DNA from: JAVDCA01 sp035293985 | GTDB taxonomy: Bacteria; Pseudomonadota; Alphaproteobacteria; Rhizobiales; Xanthobacteraceae | Assembly (NCBI GenBank): GCA_035293985.1 | Contig: DATGLS010000015.1 | Span: 1-64,000 of the forward strand | Length of the DNA: 64,000 nucleotides | Reading direction: 5' to 3' | Shown here: positions 1 to 8,925 of the stretch, piece by piece | Layout of the letters: every line of letters starts with the position of its first letter | How positions within the stretch are numbered: the stretch's first letter is position 1 | Made by a program: the position numbers and the translations under genes | The notes under the pieces: generated by a model | The model's database searches: none | Told to the model about the DNA's origin: nothing | Seen by the model: only the letters and a program-made list of their open reading frames with translations

Positions 1-1392
1 GCGGCGGAAGTTCTCCTCGAAGCGCGGGCCGAGCACGAAGCCGAGCAGGATCGGCGCCGGGTGGAAGCCGAGCCGCAGCAGCACGTAGCCGAGGATGCCG
101 ATCGCCAGCACCTCGCCGACCTGGAACATGTCGTTGTTGGCCGCGTAGACGCCGATGCAGACGAAGAACATGGCGCTCGGGTAGAGGTACTTGTACGGAA
201 TGGTGAGCAGCTTCACCCAGATGCCGATCAGCGGCACGTTGAGCAGCACCAGCATGATGTTGCCGATCCAGAAGCTCGCCACCAGACCCCAGAACACGTC
301 GGGATGCTGGGTGATGAGCTGCGGTCCCGGCACGATGCCCTGGATCATCAGGGCGCCGAGCAAGAGCGCCATCACGGCGTCGCCCGGAATGCCGAGGCTC
401 ATGGTCGGGATGAAGTCGCCTTGCGTCGACGAGTGGGTCGATGTCTCGGGGCAGACGACGCCCTCGATCATGCCGGTGCCGAACTTCTCCGGCGTCTTCG
501 ACACCTTCTTCTCGGTCGCGTAGGCGACGAACGACGCGATCGTCGGGCCGGTTCCCGGGATCAGCGCGCACAGGCTGCCGATGATCGTGCCGCGCATCAT
601 CGGGAAGACCGAGCGCCGCACGTCCTCGCGCGTCGGCCGCATGTCGCGCAGACGGACGTTGGTGTACTTGGTGTTGATCTCCGCCTGCTGGTTGACGCTG
701 TTCATGAACTCGGCGAGGCCGAACAGGCCGAGCGCGAGCGCGATCAGCTCGATGCCGTCGTCGAGCTCGGTAATGCCGAAGGTGAAGCGCTCGGCGCCGG
801 TCTCGATGTCGGAGCCGACGATGCCGAGCATCAGGCCGAGCACCGTCATGGCGACGCCCTTGAGCGGCGAGCCGCGCGCGAGCGTCGAGCCGGCGAGCAG
901 GCCGAGCAGCATCAGGGAGCAGATTTCCGCCGGGCCGAACTGGAGGGCGACGCGCACCAGGATCGGGGAGAGGAAGATCATCTCGGTGATGCCCCACGAG
1001 GCGCCGACGAACGAGGCCATCACGGTGACGCCGAGCGCGACGCCGCCGCGTCCCTGCTTGGTCATCGGGTAGCCGTCGAGACACGTGACCGCGTGGGGTG
1101 GATGGCAAGGCAAGTTGAGCAGGATCGAGCAGATCGCGCCGCCGTATTGAGCGCCGTACATGACGGCGCCGAGCATCACGATCGCGCCGACCGGCTTCAT
1201 GCCGAACGTGAGGGGCAGCAGGATCGAGATGGTGGCGAGCGGGCCCATGCCGGGCAGCACGCCCACCATGTTGCCGATCAGCACACCGATGAAGCACCAG
1301 AGGAGATTGATCGACAGATGAAACCAGGTGTTCGGGTCATAAATGATGACCGAAAAACCGTGCGCGAGATCCGAGATGGCTGTCGTAATCAC
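1..1392 (-). CDS. tctA: Tripartite tricarboxylate transporter permease TctA (3' end off window)
   Basis: Large membrane subunit of a TTT-family secondary transporter, which imports carboxylates delivered by a periplasmic Bug/TctC protein. The reverse-strand frame is open from a GTG at 1392 to base 1, giving 464 codons. TctA proteins are about 500 residues, so roughly the last 35-40 residues are missing. The N-terminal part carries the family glycine-rich signature GVLPGMGPLATIS. A second conserved segment, GIPGDAVMALLLGA, lies in the second half, and the translation is strongly hydrophobic throughout. The GTG overlaps the tctB stop (GTGA), which indicates translational coupling. The substrate cannot be read from sequence. 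The family is certain; the GTG start is likely from the overlap. Confidence 0.9.
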   Translation of the reverse strand, partial: MITTAISDLAHGFSVIIYDPNTWFHLSINLLWCFIGVLIGNMVGVLPGMGPLATISILLPLTFGMKPVGAIVMLGAVMYGAQYGGAICSILLNLPCHPPHAVTCLDGYPMTKQGRGGVALGVTVMASFVGASWGITEMIFLSPILVRVALQFGPAEICSLMLLGLLAGSTLARGSPLKGVAMTVLGLMLGIVGSDIETGAERFTFGITELDDGIELIALALGLFGLAEFMNSVNQQAEINTKYTNVRLRDMRPTREDVRRSVFPMMRGTIIGSLCALIPGTGPTIASFVAYATEKKVSKTPEKFGTGMIEGVVCPETSTHSSTQGDFIPTMSLGIPGDAVMALLLGALMIQGIVPGPQLITQHPDVFWGLVASFWIGNIMLVLLNVPLIGIWVKLLTIPYKYLYPSAMFFVCIGVYAANNDMFQVGEVLAIGILGYVLLRLGFHPAPILLGFVLGPRFEENFRR

Positions 1393-1913
1393 AGGATGCT
1401 CCATTCGAAGAATTTCAGGACGGGCATCGGAATTTGCAGCACGAAGTGGAAGAGAAGCACGCCGAACACCGTAATGATCAAGGACAGCACGATGCCGGCG
1501 AACCAACCCGCCTTGTGATCGCCGAGCGAGGCGACGAAGACGCACGCGAAGGTCGCGGGCGCGAGCCCGCCATACATGCCGAAGACGATGAACAGCAGCG
1601 GTGACGCGAGGATGCAGGCCCAGGCGAACCATTGTGGGTGCGCCGGCAGGATGTCCTCGTCCTCGCCGTCCGGTACGCCGATGGCGGTGAGCGAAATCGT
1701 GATGCCGATGCCGATGAGGAGGACGCCGAGCGCGGTGGGCAGGAAGCCCGGCCCCATGTGCATCAGCGTCCCGAGCGAGTAGGTCGGGCCGTGAATCGAC
1801 ATCACCAGGCCGAAGCCGATCATCAACAGGCCGGCATAGAAGTCGCGCTTGCGGAAAAGCCGCAGACTCAGCCCGAAACCGCGTGAATGCGCGGGCTCGT
1901 TTGACGAGCTCAA
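1389..1913 (-). CDS. tctB: Tripartite tricarboxylate transporter small subunit TctB
   Basis: Small membrane subunit partnering TctA. A TTG start at 1913 is chosen because a strong ribosome-binding sequence, GAGGAGGAAACC, lies immediately upstream. The open frame continues far upstream, antisense to pyrG, but that extension is not TctB-like. The protein has 174 residues, the usual size for the family. After a polar N-terminus and the charged stretch LRLFRKRDFYAG come four hydrophobic segments, including FYAGLLMIGFGLVMSIHG and the C-terminal AGIVLSLIITVFGVLLF. The order tctB-tctA with a 4-base overlap is typical. The solute-binding partner is not directly adjacent; a Bug gene lies on the other side of pyrG. 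Confidence 0.88.
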   Translation of the reverse strand: MSSSNEPAHSRGFGLSLRLFRKRDFYAGLLMIGFGLVMSIHGPTYSLGTLMHMGPGFLPTALGVLLIGIGITISLTAIGVPDGEDEDILPAHPQWFAWACILASPLLFIVFGMYGGLAPATFACVFVASLGDHKAGWFAGIVLSLIITVFGVLLFHFVLQIPMPVLKFFEWSIL

Positions 1914-2384
1914 GGTTTCCTCCTCACCCAGTGATCCTTGGCCAGCACGGGGGCCCCTGCCGCGGCAAGGCCAGCTTGCCTGATTAAACGATTGATAGGT
2001 CAGACGCCAGCAGAATGGTAGAGGGCCGTGCGCCGGCGCGATGGTAAATTCCGGCGCGGCCAGATGACGCGGCGGCGTCGACATCGTGCGGTAGCGCTGC
2101 TCGGGAATTTCACCTCCAGGGTCGGTTGACGCGCGCGAGGTCTCCAGGACAACGCCGTGGCAGGCGCGCCGGCCCGGCCAAACATGGCAGGGTTGCGCCG
2201 CAACAGAACAGCCCGGCGTCGGCTCAAGCCGCATGTGGGCCGCTTCCCCTAATGCTTTGGCGCCTCGCCCGAATCCCCCGGCGCCCACAATGTTGGGGAA
2301 CCGATGAGATTCTTGGCCAAACTTTGCGTTTCTTCGCCTTGGCCCCTCGTCGAATCGATCCCGGGGCGTTACACGTTGAGTCCC
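1914..2384. other. Intergenic region between tctB and pyrG
   Basis: 471 bases separate the divergent tctB and pyrG starts. Open frames cross it on both strands, but none has a recognisable domain or a convincing start. It should hold the promoters of both operons. I could not pick out reliable -35/-10 pairs or an operator. The tctB ribosome-binding site is at its left end. Confidence 0.5.
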
Positions 2385-4013
2385 ATGGCGCGGTACATTT
2401 TCATCACCGGCGGCGTGGTCTCTTCCCTCGGCAAGGGTCTCGGATCGGCGGCGCTCGGCGCATTGCTGCAGGCACGCGGCTTCAGCGTGCGGCTGCGCAA
2501 GCTCGACCCCTATCTCAACGTCGATCCCGGGACGATGTCGCCCTACCAGCACGGCGAGGTATTCGTCACCGACGACGGCGCCGAGACCGACCTCGATCTC
2601 GGCCATTACGAGCGCTTCACCGGCCGTCCGGCGAGCCGCCAGGACAACATCACCACGGGCCGCATTTACCAGGAGATCCTCGCCAAGGAGCGGCGCGGCG
2701 ACTATCTCGGCGCGACCATCCAGGTGATCCCGCACGTCACCAACGCGATCAAGGATTTCGTTCGCGAGGGCAACGAAGGCGTCGATTTCGTGCTGGTCGA
2801 GATCGGCGGCACGGTGGGCGACATCGAGGGCCTGCCGTTTTTCGAGGCAATCCGCCAGCTCGGCAACGAGCTGCCGCGCCATAGCGCGGTCTATATCCAC
2901 CTGACGCTGCTGCCGTTCATCCCTTCGGCCGGCGAGCTCAAGACCAAGCCGACCCAGCACTCCGTCAAGGAGCTGCGCTCGATCGGCATCCAGCCCGACA
3001 TCCTGCTCTGCCGCACCGACCGGCCGATCCCGCCCGAGGAGCGGCGCAAGCTCGGCCTTTTTTGCAATGTACGCGAAAGCGCCGTGATCGAGGCACGCGA
3101 CGTCGACAACATTTATGCGGTGCCCGAGGCCTATCATGCGGCCGGCCTCGACACCGAGGTGCTCGCCGCCTTCGGCCTCGAGCCGACGCGGGCGCCCGAG
3201 CTCGACCGCTGGGTGCGGATCAACGAGAGCATCCGCAACCCGGAAGGCGACGTGACGATCGCGATCGTCGGCAAGTACACAGGGCTCAAGGACGCCTACA
3301 AATCGCTGATCGAGGCGCTCTCGCACGGCGGCATCGCCAACCGCATCAAGGTGAAGCTCGACTGGATCGAGAGCGAGGTGTTCGAGCGCGAGGACCCGGC
3401 GCCGTTCCTCGAGCACGTCAATGGCATCCTCGTGCCGGGCGGCTTCGGCCAGCGGGGTGCCGAGGGCAAGATCCGCGCGGCCCAGTTCGCGCGCGAGCGC
3501 AAGGTGCCGTATTTCGGCATCTGCTTCGGCATGCAGATGGCGGTGGTCGAGGCGGCGCGCAACCTTTGCGGCATTGCCGACGCGAACTCGACCGAGTTCG
3601 GCCCGACGCCCGAGCCGGTCGTCGGCTTGATGACCGAGTGGCTCAAGGGCAACGAGCTGCAGAAGCGCGGCGCGGGGGGCGATCTCGGCGGCACCATGCG
3701 GCTCGGTGCCTATCCGGCGCTGCTGGCGCGCGGCAGCCGCGTCGCCGAGATCTATGGCGCGACCGAAATCTCCGAGCGCCACCGCCACCGCTACGAGGTC
3801 AATACCAACTACAAGGGGCGGCTGGAGCAGCGCGGCATGCGCTTCTGCGGCATGTCGCCCGACGGCATCCTACCCGAGATCATCGAATACGCCGACCATC
3901 CCTGGTTCATCGGCGTGCAGTACCACCCGGAGCTCAAATCGCGGCCGTTCGAGCCGCACCCACTGTTCGCCTCCTTCATCGAGGCCGCGGTGGAGCGGAG
4001 CAGGCTGGTGTAG
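2385..4013 (+). CDS. pyrG: CTP synthase
   Basis: Makes CTP from UTP, ATP and glutamine, the last step of pyrimidine nucleotide synthesis (cytosol). The start at 2385 gives MARYIFITGGVVSSLGKG, the standard N-terminus; an in-frame upstream ATG at 2304 would add 27 atypical residues. Length is 542 residues, as usual. Residues 1-270 form the ammonia-ligase domain, with the P-loop-like GGVVSSLGKGL and the CTP-feedback region. From about residue 300 comes the class I glutamine amidotransferase domain, with nucleophile Cys in FGICFGMQMAV and the His-Glu pair in GVQYHPELKSRP. First of the conserved core genes in this window. No secG is visible upstream, although that neighbour is common in relatives. 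Confidence 0.98.
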   Translation: MARYIFITGGVVSSLGKGLGSAALGALLQARGFSVRLRKLDPYLNVDPGTMSPYQHGEVFVTDDGAETDLDLGHYERFTGRPASRQDNITTGRIYQEILAKERRGDYLGATIQVIPHVTNAIKDFVREGNEGVDFVLVEIGGTVGDIEGLPFFEAIRQLGNELPRHSAVYIHLTLLPFIPSAGELKTKPTQHSVKELRSIGIQPDILLCRTDRPIPPEERRKLGLFCNVRESAVIEARDVDNIYAVPEAYHAAGLDTEVLAAFGLEPTRAPELDRWVRINESIRNPEGDVTIAIVGKYTGLKDAYKSLIEALSHGGIANRIKVKLDWIESEVFEREDPAPFLEHVNGILVPGGFGQRGAEGKIRAAQFARERKVPYFGICFGMQMAVVEAARNLCGIADANSTEFGPTPEPVVGLMTEWLKGNELQKRGAGGDLGGTMRLGAYPALLARGSRVAEIYGATEISERHRHRYEVNTNYKGRLEQRGMRFCGMSPDGILPEIIEYADHPWFIGVQYHPELKSRPFEPHPLFASFIEAAVERSRLV

Positions 4014-4021
4014 TCGCCGCT

Positions 4022-4193
4022 TTCTTCACCCTGCCCCGAACGGGGAGGGTCGCGAGCGAAGCGAGCGGGGTGAGGCCGCGAGCTGCTTGGCAATTCGTTC
4101 GACCCAATATCGCCGTCACCCCACCCCGATCATCGCTGCTGCGTCGCGATGATCGACCGTCCCCCTCAGGGCCCTGCAGGGGAGGGTGAAGAG
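4022..4193. repeat. Dispersed palindromic intergenic repeat, copy 1
   Basis: Non-coding block between pyrG and the Bug gene. It contains GATCATCGC and GCGATGATC as a stem around a 9-base loop, a conserved box GGGTCGCGAGCGAAGCGAGC, and flanking GGGGAGGGT motifs. A second copy lies inverted at 17405-17564. The two share near-identical boxes in the same relative order, so this is a dispersed repeat family and not a chance hairpin. It may act as a transcription terminator between the two convergent genes. Confidence 0.8.
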
Positions 4194-4194
4194 A

Positions 4195-5169
4195 TCACCC
4201 CGCCGGCTTGAGCTGCGCGAACCTGATCACCTTCGCCCACTTGTCGATCTCGGCGGCGATGAACTCGCCGAATGCCGGGGGGCTCATCGGGCGCGGCTCG
4301 ACGCCGAGCGCGAGGATGCGGGCATGGAGCGTTGGGTCATCGAGGCCGGCGTTCATCTCCGTGTTGAGCCTGGCGATCACCTCGGCCGGCGTTCCGGTCG
4401 GCGCGACGAGGCTGTACCAGCCGCTCGCCTCGTAGCCCGGCACGAATTCGCCGATCGCGGGCACGTCGGGCAGATCAGGCCAGCGCTTGCCCGTCGTCAC
4501 CGCGACGGCATGCAGTCGCCCGCTTTTGATGAACTCGACCACCTGCGGCATCGGGCTGACGGCGGCCGGCACCGTGCCGGCGACGACATCGGTCACGTAG
4601 TTCCCGCGATAGGGCACATGCACGATCTCGATGCCGGTCATCATCTTGAGCAGCTCGGCGGCGACATGCGGCCCGGTGCCGACGCCGGAGGTCGCGTAGT
4701 CGACCTGGCCGGGATTCTGCTTCGCGTGGGCGAGGAAGTCGGGCATGGTCTTGGCCGGGAATTGCGTCGTGGTCACGAGGACGAACGGCGTCGCCCCGAT
4801 GAACGCGGCCGGAACGAAATCGCGGGCGAAGTTGAAGCTGAGGTTCTGGTAGAGCGTCTGGTTGACGGCGTTGGTGGAGACCGCCACGTAGAGCGTATAG
4901 CCGTCCGGGGCCGATTTGGCCGCGATCGCGGTGCCGATATTGCTGGCGGCACCCGTTCGGTTGTCGACGATGAATTGCTGATCGAGCCGCTGCGACAGCC
5001 ATTGCGCCGCGAGGCGCCCCATGATGTCCGGACCGGCGCCCGCCGCGTAGCCGGTGATGATGTGCACCGGGCGGGTCGGATAGTCGAGCGCGAAGGCGGC
5101 GCGCGGCAGGGCCGGTACGGCGGCGGCGCCCGCAAGGAGGTGTAGCAATCGTCTTCGGCCGATGACCAT
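4195..5169 (-). CDS. Bug-family tripartite tricarboxylate transporter substrate-binding protein
   Basis: Periplasmic solute receptor (TctC/Bug family, about 320 residues; here 324). It has an N-terminal export signal beginning MVIGRRRLLHLLAGAAAV with likely cleavage near AFA-LDYPTR. The mature N-terminus YPTRPVHIITGYAAGAGPDI is the family hallmark, followed by PDGYTLYVAV and the C-terminal DKWAKVIRFA. The start ATG at 5169 has GGGAGCC just upstream. It is probably a partner for a TctAB pair, possibly the one at 1-1913, although pyrG lies between them. It is convergent with pyrG across a palindromic repeat. The ligand is unknown; Bug proteins bind many carboxylates and aromatic acids. Confidence 0.93.
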   Translation of the reverse strand: MVIGRRRLLHLLAGAAAVPALPRAAFALDYPTRPVHIITGYAAGAGPDIMGRLAAQWLSQRLDQQFIVDNRTGAASNIGTAIAAKSAPDGYTLYVAVSTNAVNQTLYQNLSFNFARDFVPAAFIGATPFVLVTTTQFPAKTMPDFLAHAKQNPGQVDYATSGVGTGPHVAAELLKMMTGIEIVHVPYRGNYVTDVVAGTVPAAVSPMPQVVEFIKSGRLHAVAVTTGKRWPDLPDVPAIGEFVPGYEASGWYSLVAPTGTPAEVIARLNTEMNAGLDDPTLHARILALGVEPRPMSPPAFGEFIAAEIDKWAKVIRFAQLKPAG

Positions 5170-5387
5170 GCGCGGCTCCCGTGAATGCGATCCCGGAATT
5201 GCCTACCCGTCGAGGGCGTCGTCGTCGCCTTTGATTGCGGAGCGTCGGCAGGCTTCGCTGGCGGCTCCGCGCCGAGACTACACTGGATTGCCGAGCGCGT
5301 GTAAGACGCCGCTGCGCGGCGCCCACGAAAAGCATCGCCCGGCGCTGCGGTGCGCGGCGCCGGGCGATCTTGCATTTGCGTCCGACT

Positions 5388-7541
5388 TCAATGCGCCAGC
5401 GGATCCGGACGCACCTGGATGTGCACGGCGCGCGGGCGGCTGCCCAGGCCGTTCTCCATCAGCCACGGCGCACGGTCGCCGTTGGTGCTCCAGAGGCCGC
5501 GGCCCTTCCAGCCCGCGTTGGCGTCGTCGATGCGCGCATCGAGGCCCTTGGCGTAGAAGCCCATCGGGTAGGGGATGCGCAGCATCACCATCTTGCCGCC
5601 GGCGTAGGCGATGAAGCCGTCGCCGAGGTTGGCGGTCGAGAACGGCACGTCGGCGCCGAGGCCGACCGCGTCGTGCTGGTCGACCCAGGTGTAGTAGCTC
5701 GACTCCGCGCTGCGATCCTCGTGGCCGGCGAAGCCCGGTCCCGGATAGCGATAGTGCGACCAGCCCTCGGGGCAGTGGTTGCCGGTCGCCTTCGGGCCAT
5801 TGAGCGGGCCCTTGCACTTGCTGCGGTCGAAGCTCACGAGATCGCCGCTCGAGGCCGAGCCCCACACCACGCCTTTGCTGTCGATGTCGCCGCCGCGGAT
5901 GCCGAAGGCGGGCTCGGGCACGTAGTAGATTTCCGACAGCTTGGTCTTCGGATCGTAGCGCAGGAACCCGGGCGGGCCGCCGAAGATGCCGACCGTGAAC
6001 CAGACAGAGCCGTCGACCGGGCTCGGCATCACGGCATAGGGGCCGGAGCCCGGCACGATCCGCTTGTCCTTGTTCGGATCGATCGGCTGGTTCGGCTCGA
6101 CATAGTCGTCGAGCTTGCCGTTGCCGTCGGTGTCGAGCACGAACGGCATCCAGCCCGAGGCCTTTTGCGAGTCGCCGGTCTCGTCGAACACCTTGGTGTC
6201 GAGCCAGCCGACCACCGGACCGGTGCCGCTGAACCACAGCGTATCGTCCTTGTCGAAGCCGAACTGGAGATGGTGGGTCGAGAAGCACAGGTCGACGAAG
6301 GTGTACTTCATCGTCTTCGGGTCGAGCATCGCGGCCTGACGCTGCGACTTCTCGAGCGGGAAGATCTTGGCGTACTGGTTGTCCGAGCCCTTCTTGCACC
6401 ACGGCGGGTTCTCCTGCCCGCGCACCGTCGCGGAGAGCCACAAACGACCTTTTTCGTCGAACATCGAGTTGTGGTTGTTGGCGCGGGTGTCCCACAGCTT
6501 CTTGCCGTCCCAGTAGGCCGAGTCGGCGAGCGGCATGATCGCGCCCGCATGGCCCGGCCCGAGCGACTCCGGCATGCCGGGATCGCGCACCGGCAGCTTG
6601 AAGAACGTCACCTTATTGCTCTTCGGGTCTAGGATCGGGATGTTGTCGGTCGAATATTCGGGCGAGCCGAACAGCGGCCCGTTGGCGTTGACGGTCGGGT
6701 TGCGCTTGTCCGACGAGATCAGGTCGTGCAGGTACTTGTCGGGCGTGCTCCACTCCCACTCGGTGATGACGAGGTTGCGCTCGACGCCCTGCGGCCGCGG
6801 CGGCTTCTGCGTCGGCAGCTCGCCCTTGGCGACGCGATCGGTCCAGTCGCCGAGATACTTGAACGGCACGCCGCCCCAGGTGCCGGCGAGCTGGTTGACC
6901 ATCATCTCGCCCGCCTGGCCGGACTGCACGCGCCGCTCCCACGCCTCAGCACCGTTGTTGAAGTGGCCGAACTGCGCCGGGATCGTGCGGGTGGCCTCCT
7001 GGCCGATCTGGTGGCAACCGATGCAGCCGATGTTCTTCATCTGCTTGAGGTAGTCGTCCTGGGTGAACTTCGGCGGAATGCCGCTCTCGGCGTTGCCGAA
7101 ATCGCTCTTCGGCGGAATCTTCATCATCGAGTACCAGTAGATCGCCGGATAATAATGCGCCGCCTCGGCCGCGTTGGGCGCCGCCACCGCCGCGATGTTG
7201 AGATGCTGGCCCGGCTTGGCGCGCATTTTCGGCGAGTCGATCAGCCCGTAGCCGCGCACCCACACCTCGTAGTTCGCGGTCGGCAGATCCGGAATGACGT
7301 AGCGGCCCTGGTCGTCGGTGACGACGATCTTGGCGAACTTGGTCGGCAGATCGGTCGTCTCGGCGATCACCCACACGCCGGCCTCGGGACCCTTGGGTCC
7401 CGTGACGACGCCGCCGATGTCGTCGTTGTCGATCGCGACCTCTTGTGCCGCCTGCTGGGCGTGCACGGGGGCCGGCGTGCCGGCCAGGAACGCGGCCAAC
7501 GCGACGGCCGCGACGCTCGCGTACAAGCTCTTTCGCTGCAT
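5388..7541 (-). CDS. Exported c-type cytochrome with carboxypeptidase-regulatory-like domain and beta-propeller
   Basis: Large periplasmic protein, 717 residues from ATG 7541, chosen for the ribosome-binding GGGAGG just upstream and the signal peptide MQRKSLYASVAAVALAAFLA...VHAQQ. Residues about 35-115 resemble a carboxypeptidase-regulatory-like beta-sandwich (GVVTGPKGPEAGVWV, DDQGRYVIPDLPTANYEVWV). One haem c motif, CIGCH, follows near residue 170. The rest contains repeated propeller-like strands of the virginiamycin-B-lyase type (WFTVGIFGGPPGFLRYDP, GVVWGSASSGDLVSFD). A role in periplasmic electron transfer from an oxidised substrate is plausible but not shown. No dedicated oxidase or dehydrogenase is adjacent; it is divergent from a glyoxalase-like gene. 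Confidence 0.75.
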   Translation of the reverse strand: MQRKSLYASVAAVALAAFLAGTPAPVHAQQAAQEVAIDNDDIGGVVTGPKGPEAGVWVIAETTDLPTKFAKIVVTDDQGRYVIPDLPTANYEVWVRGYGLIDSPKMRAKPGQHLNIAAVAAPNAAEAAHYYPAIYWYSMMKIPPKSDFGNAESGIPPKFTQDDYLKQMKNIGCIGCHQIGQEATRTIPAQFGHFNNGAEAWERRVQSGQAGEMMVNQLAGTWGGVPFKYLGDWTDRVAKGELPTQKPPRPQGVERNLVITEWEWSTPDKYLHDLISSDKRNPTVNANGPLFGSPEYSTDNIPILDPKSNKVTFFKLPVRDPGMPESLGPGHAGAIMPLADSAYWDGKKLWDTRANNHNSMFDEKGRLWLSATVRGQENPPWCKKGSDNQYAKIFPLEKSQRQAAMLDPKTMKYTFVDLCFSTHHLQFGFDKDDTLWFSGTGPVVGWLDTKVFDETGDSQKASGWMPFVLDTDGNGKLDDYVEPNQPIDPNKDKRIVPGSGPYAVMPSPVDGSVWFTVGIFGGPPGFLRYDPKTKLSEIYYVPEPAFGIRGGDIDSKGVVWGSASSGDLVSFDRSKCKGPLNGPKATGNHCPEGWSHYRYPGPGFAGHEDRSAESSYYTWVDQHDAVGLGADVPFSTANLGDGFIAYAGGKMVMLRIPYPMGFYAKGLDARIDDANAGWKGRGLWSTNGDRAPWLMENGLGSRPRAVHIQVRPDPLAH

Positions 7542-7801
7542 GAAAGCCTCCCTTGATTGCGACTCCGGCCGGTCGAGCGGCCTCAACGCTTCGGTCTTGC
7601 GTCAGTTTTGGTCATTCTGGTTGGCGCGAAATGTGCGCCAACTGCCTGCCGACCCGCAAGTGGGAAACAACCACCGATGCACGGCGCGCATGGCGAATGC
7701 GCCGTGCTGCGCCGGCATTCGTGCGGCCATTCACGGCTCGCTATATATTCGAGCAGTTCACGGCGACGTTGGACGAGCAGTTGGCAAGGAATTGAACCGG
7801 A

Positions 7802-8662
7802 ATGGCGCGTGGCCTCGACCATATCGTTCACGTGGTCCGCGATCTCGACGCGGCGGCCGCGCGCTACCAGCGGATCGGCTTCACGGTCGGCGCGCGCAAT
7901 CGTCATCCGTGGGGCACGCACAATCGGCTGGTGCAGTTCCCCGGCTTCTTCATCGAGCTGCTGACGATCGCGGAGCCCGACAAGCTCGGCGCCGACGAGC
8001 TCTCGCGCCTGTTCGGCACGCCGAGCCGCCATTTTCTCGAGCGTCAGGAAGGCTTTTGGGCATTGCTGCTGGAGAGCCGCGATGCCGCGGACGACGCGGC
8101 GCAGTTTGGCGAAGGCGGCATCGCGGCCGCGCCGGCCGTGCGCTTCGAGCGCGAGGGCAAGCGCCCGGACGGCACGAGCGTGCGTGTCGCGTTCTCGCTC
8201 GCCTTTGCGCGCGACGCCAAGGCCGATGCCGGCTTTGCGACCTGCCAGCAGCATTTTCCCGAGAGCTTCTGGAATCCGGCCTTCCAGTCGCATCCAAACG
8301 GCACGAGCGGTGTCGCGGGCGTCGTCATGGTCGCGGACAATCCGAGCGACCATCACGTTTTCCTCTCCGCATTCACGGGCGAGCGCGAGATGCTCGCCAC
8401 CTCGAACGGCATCTCGGTCAAGACGCCGCGCGGAACGATCGACGTGATGACGCCCGCAGCCTACGCGAGCCATTTCGGCATCGCGCCCCCGTCGATCGGC
8501 GAGGGCGCGCGCCTCGCCGCGCTGGTCCTCGCGGTTCGCGACAGCGCGCGACTTGCAACGATGATGGATGAGGCGAAGGTTGCCAATGTGAGCCGGATGG
8601 GCCGCACCATCGTCGGGCCGGACACGATGATGGGCGCCGCGATCGTCTTCGCGCGAAGCTGA
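7802..8662 (+). CDS. VOC (glyoxalase-like) family protein
   Basis: 286-residue protein that opens with the vicinal-oxygen-chelate pattern GLDHIVHVVRDLDAAAARYQ at residue 4, with a metal-ligand-type His. It continues GFTVGARNRHPWGTHNRLV, typical of the glyoxalase-like (PF13468-type) group. A second half repeats the fold (GVVMVADNPSDHHVFLSAF). The enzymatic activity is unknown. Its stop overlaps an ATG by one base (TGATG at 8660-8664); the better start of the following UBP-type zinc-finger gene is 8686, behind GAAGGAGG. The two were probably co-transcribed before that gene was broken. Confidence 0.82.
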   Translation: MARGLDHIVHVVRDLDAAAARYQRIGFTVGARNRHPWGTHNRLVQFPGFFIELLTIAEPDKLGADELSRLFGTPSRHFLERQEGFWALLLESRDAADDAAQFGEGGIAAAPAVRFEREGKRPDGTSVRVAFSLAFARDAKADAGFATCQQHFPESFWNPAFQSHPNGTSGVAGVVMVADNPSDHHVFLSAFTGEREMLATSNGISVKTPRGTIDVMTPAAYASHFGIAPPSIGEGARLAALVLAVRDSARLATMMDEAKVANVSRMGRTIVGPDTMMGAAIVFARS

Positions 8663-8685
8663 TGCAGCCCGAGAAGGAGGCCGCC

Positions 8686-8904
8686 ATGGCAGAGGAATGC
8701 ACCCATCTCGATACGATCCGCGACGTGACGCCGAGCGCGCGCGGGTGCGAGGAGTGCCTCAAGACCGGATCGCGCTGGGTGCACCTGCGCCTGTGCCGCA
8801 CCTGCGGCCACGTGGGATGCTGCGACAGCTCGCCCAACAAGCACGCCACCAAGCACTGGACCGATGAATATCTGAGGCGCGCAATTCGATGTTGCTGCGC
8901 ATAA
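8686..8904 (+). pseudogene. UBP-type zinc-finger protein, 5' part (gene split by island)
   Basis: The start ATG at 8686 follows the ribosome-binding GAAGGAGG. Residues 1-57 are a clean UBP-type (ZnF-UBP) finger with Cys/His ligands in AEECTHLDTIRDV, GCEECLKTGSRWVHLRLC, RTCGHVGCCDSS and NKHATKH. After the codon for the last His (8854-8856) the protein runs into 15 unrelated residues and stops at 8904. The expected continuation, HRTKHPIIEGYDPPEG... to the end, is found at 17248-17390. Joining base 8857 to base 17248 recreates a 104-residue protein with a Phe codon (T+TT) exactly where the family has Phe. The native gene is therefore interrupted. Confidence 0.88.
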
Positions 8905-8925
8905 TCGAGCAGAACCAGCACTCAT

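Noticed and set aside
61..1518. A 485-codon plus-strand open frame at the left edge
   Set aside because: Antisense to tctA/tctB, whose reverse-strand translation carries transporter signatures.
5235..6632. A 465-codon plus-strand open frame
   Set aside because: Antisense to the cytochrome/propeller gene; Arg/Ala-rich shadow sequence.
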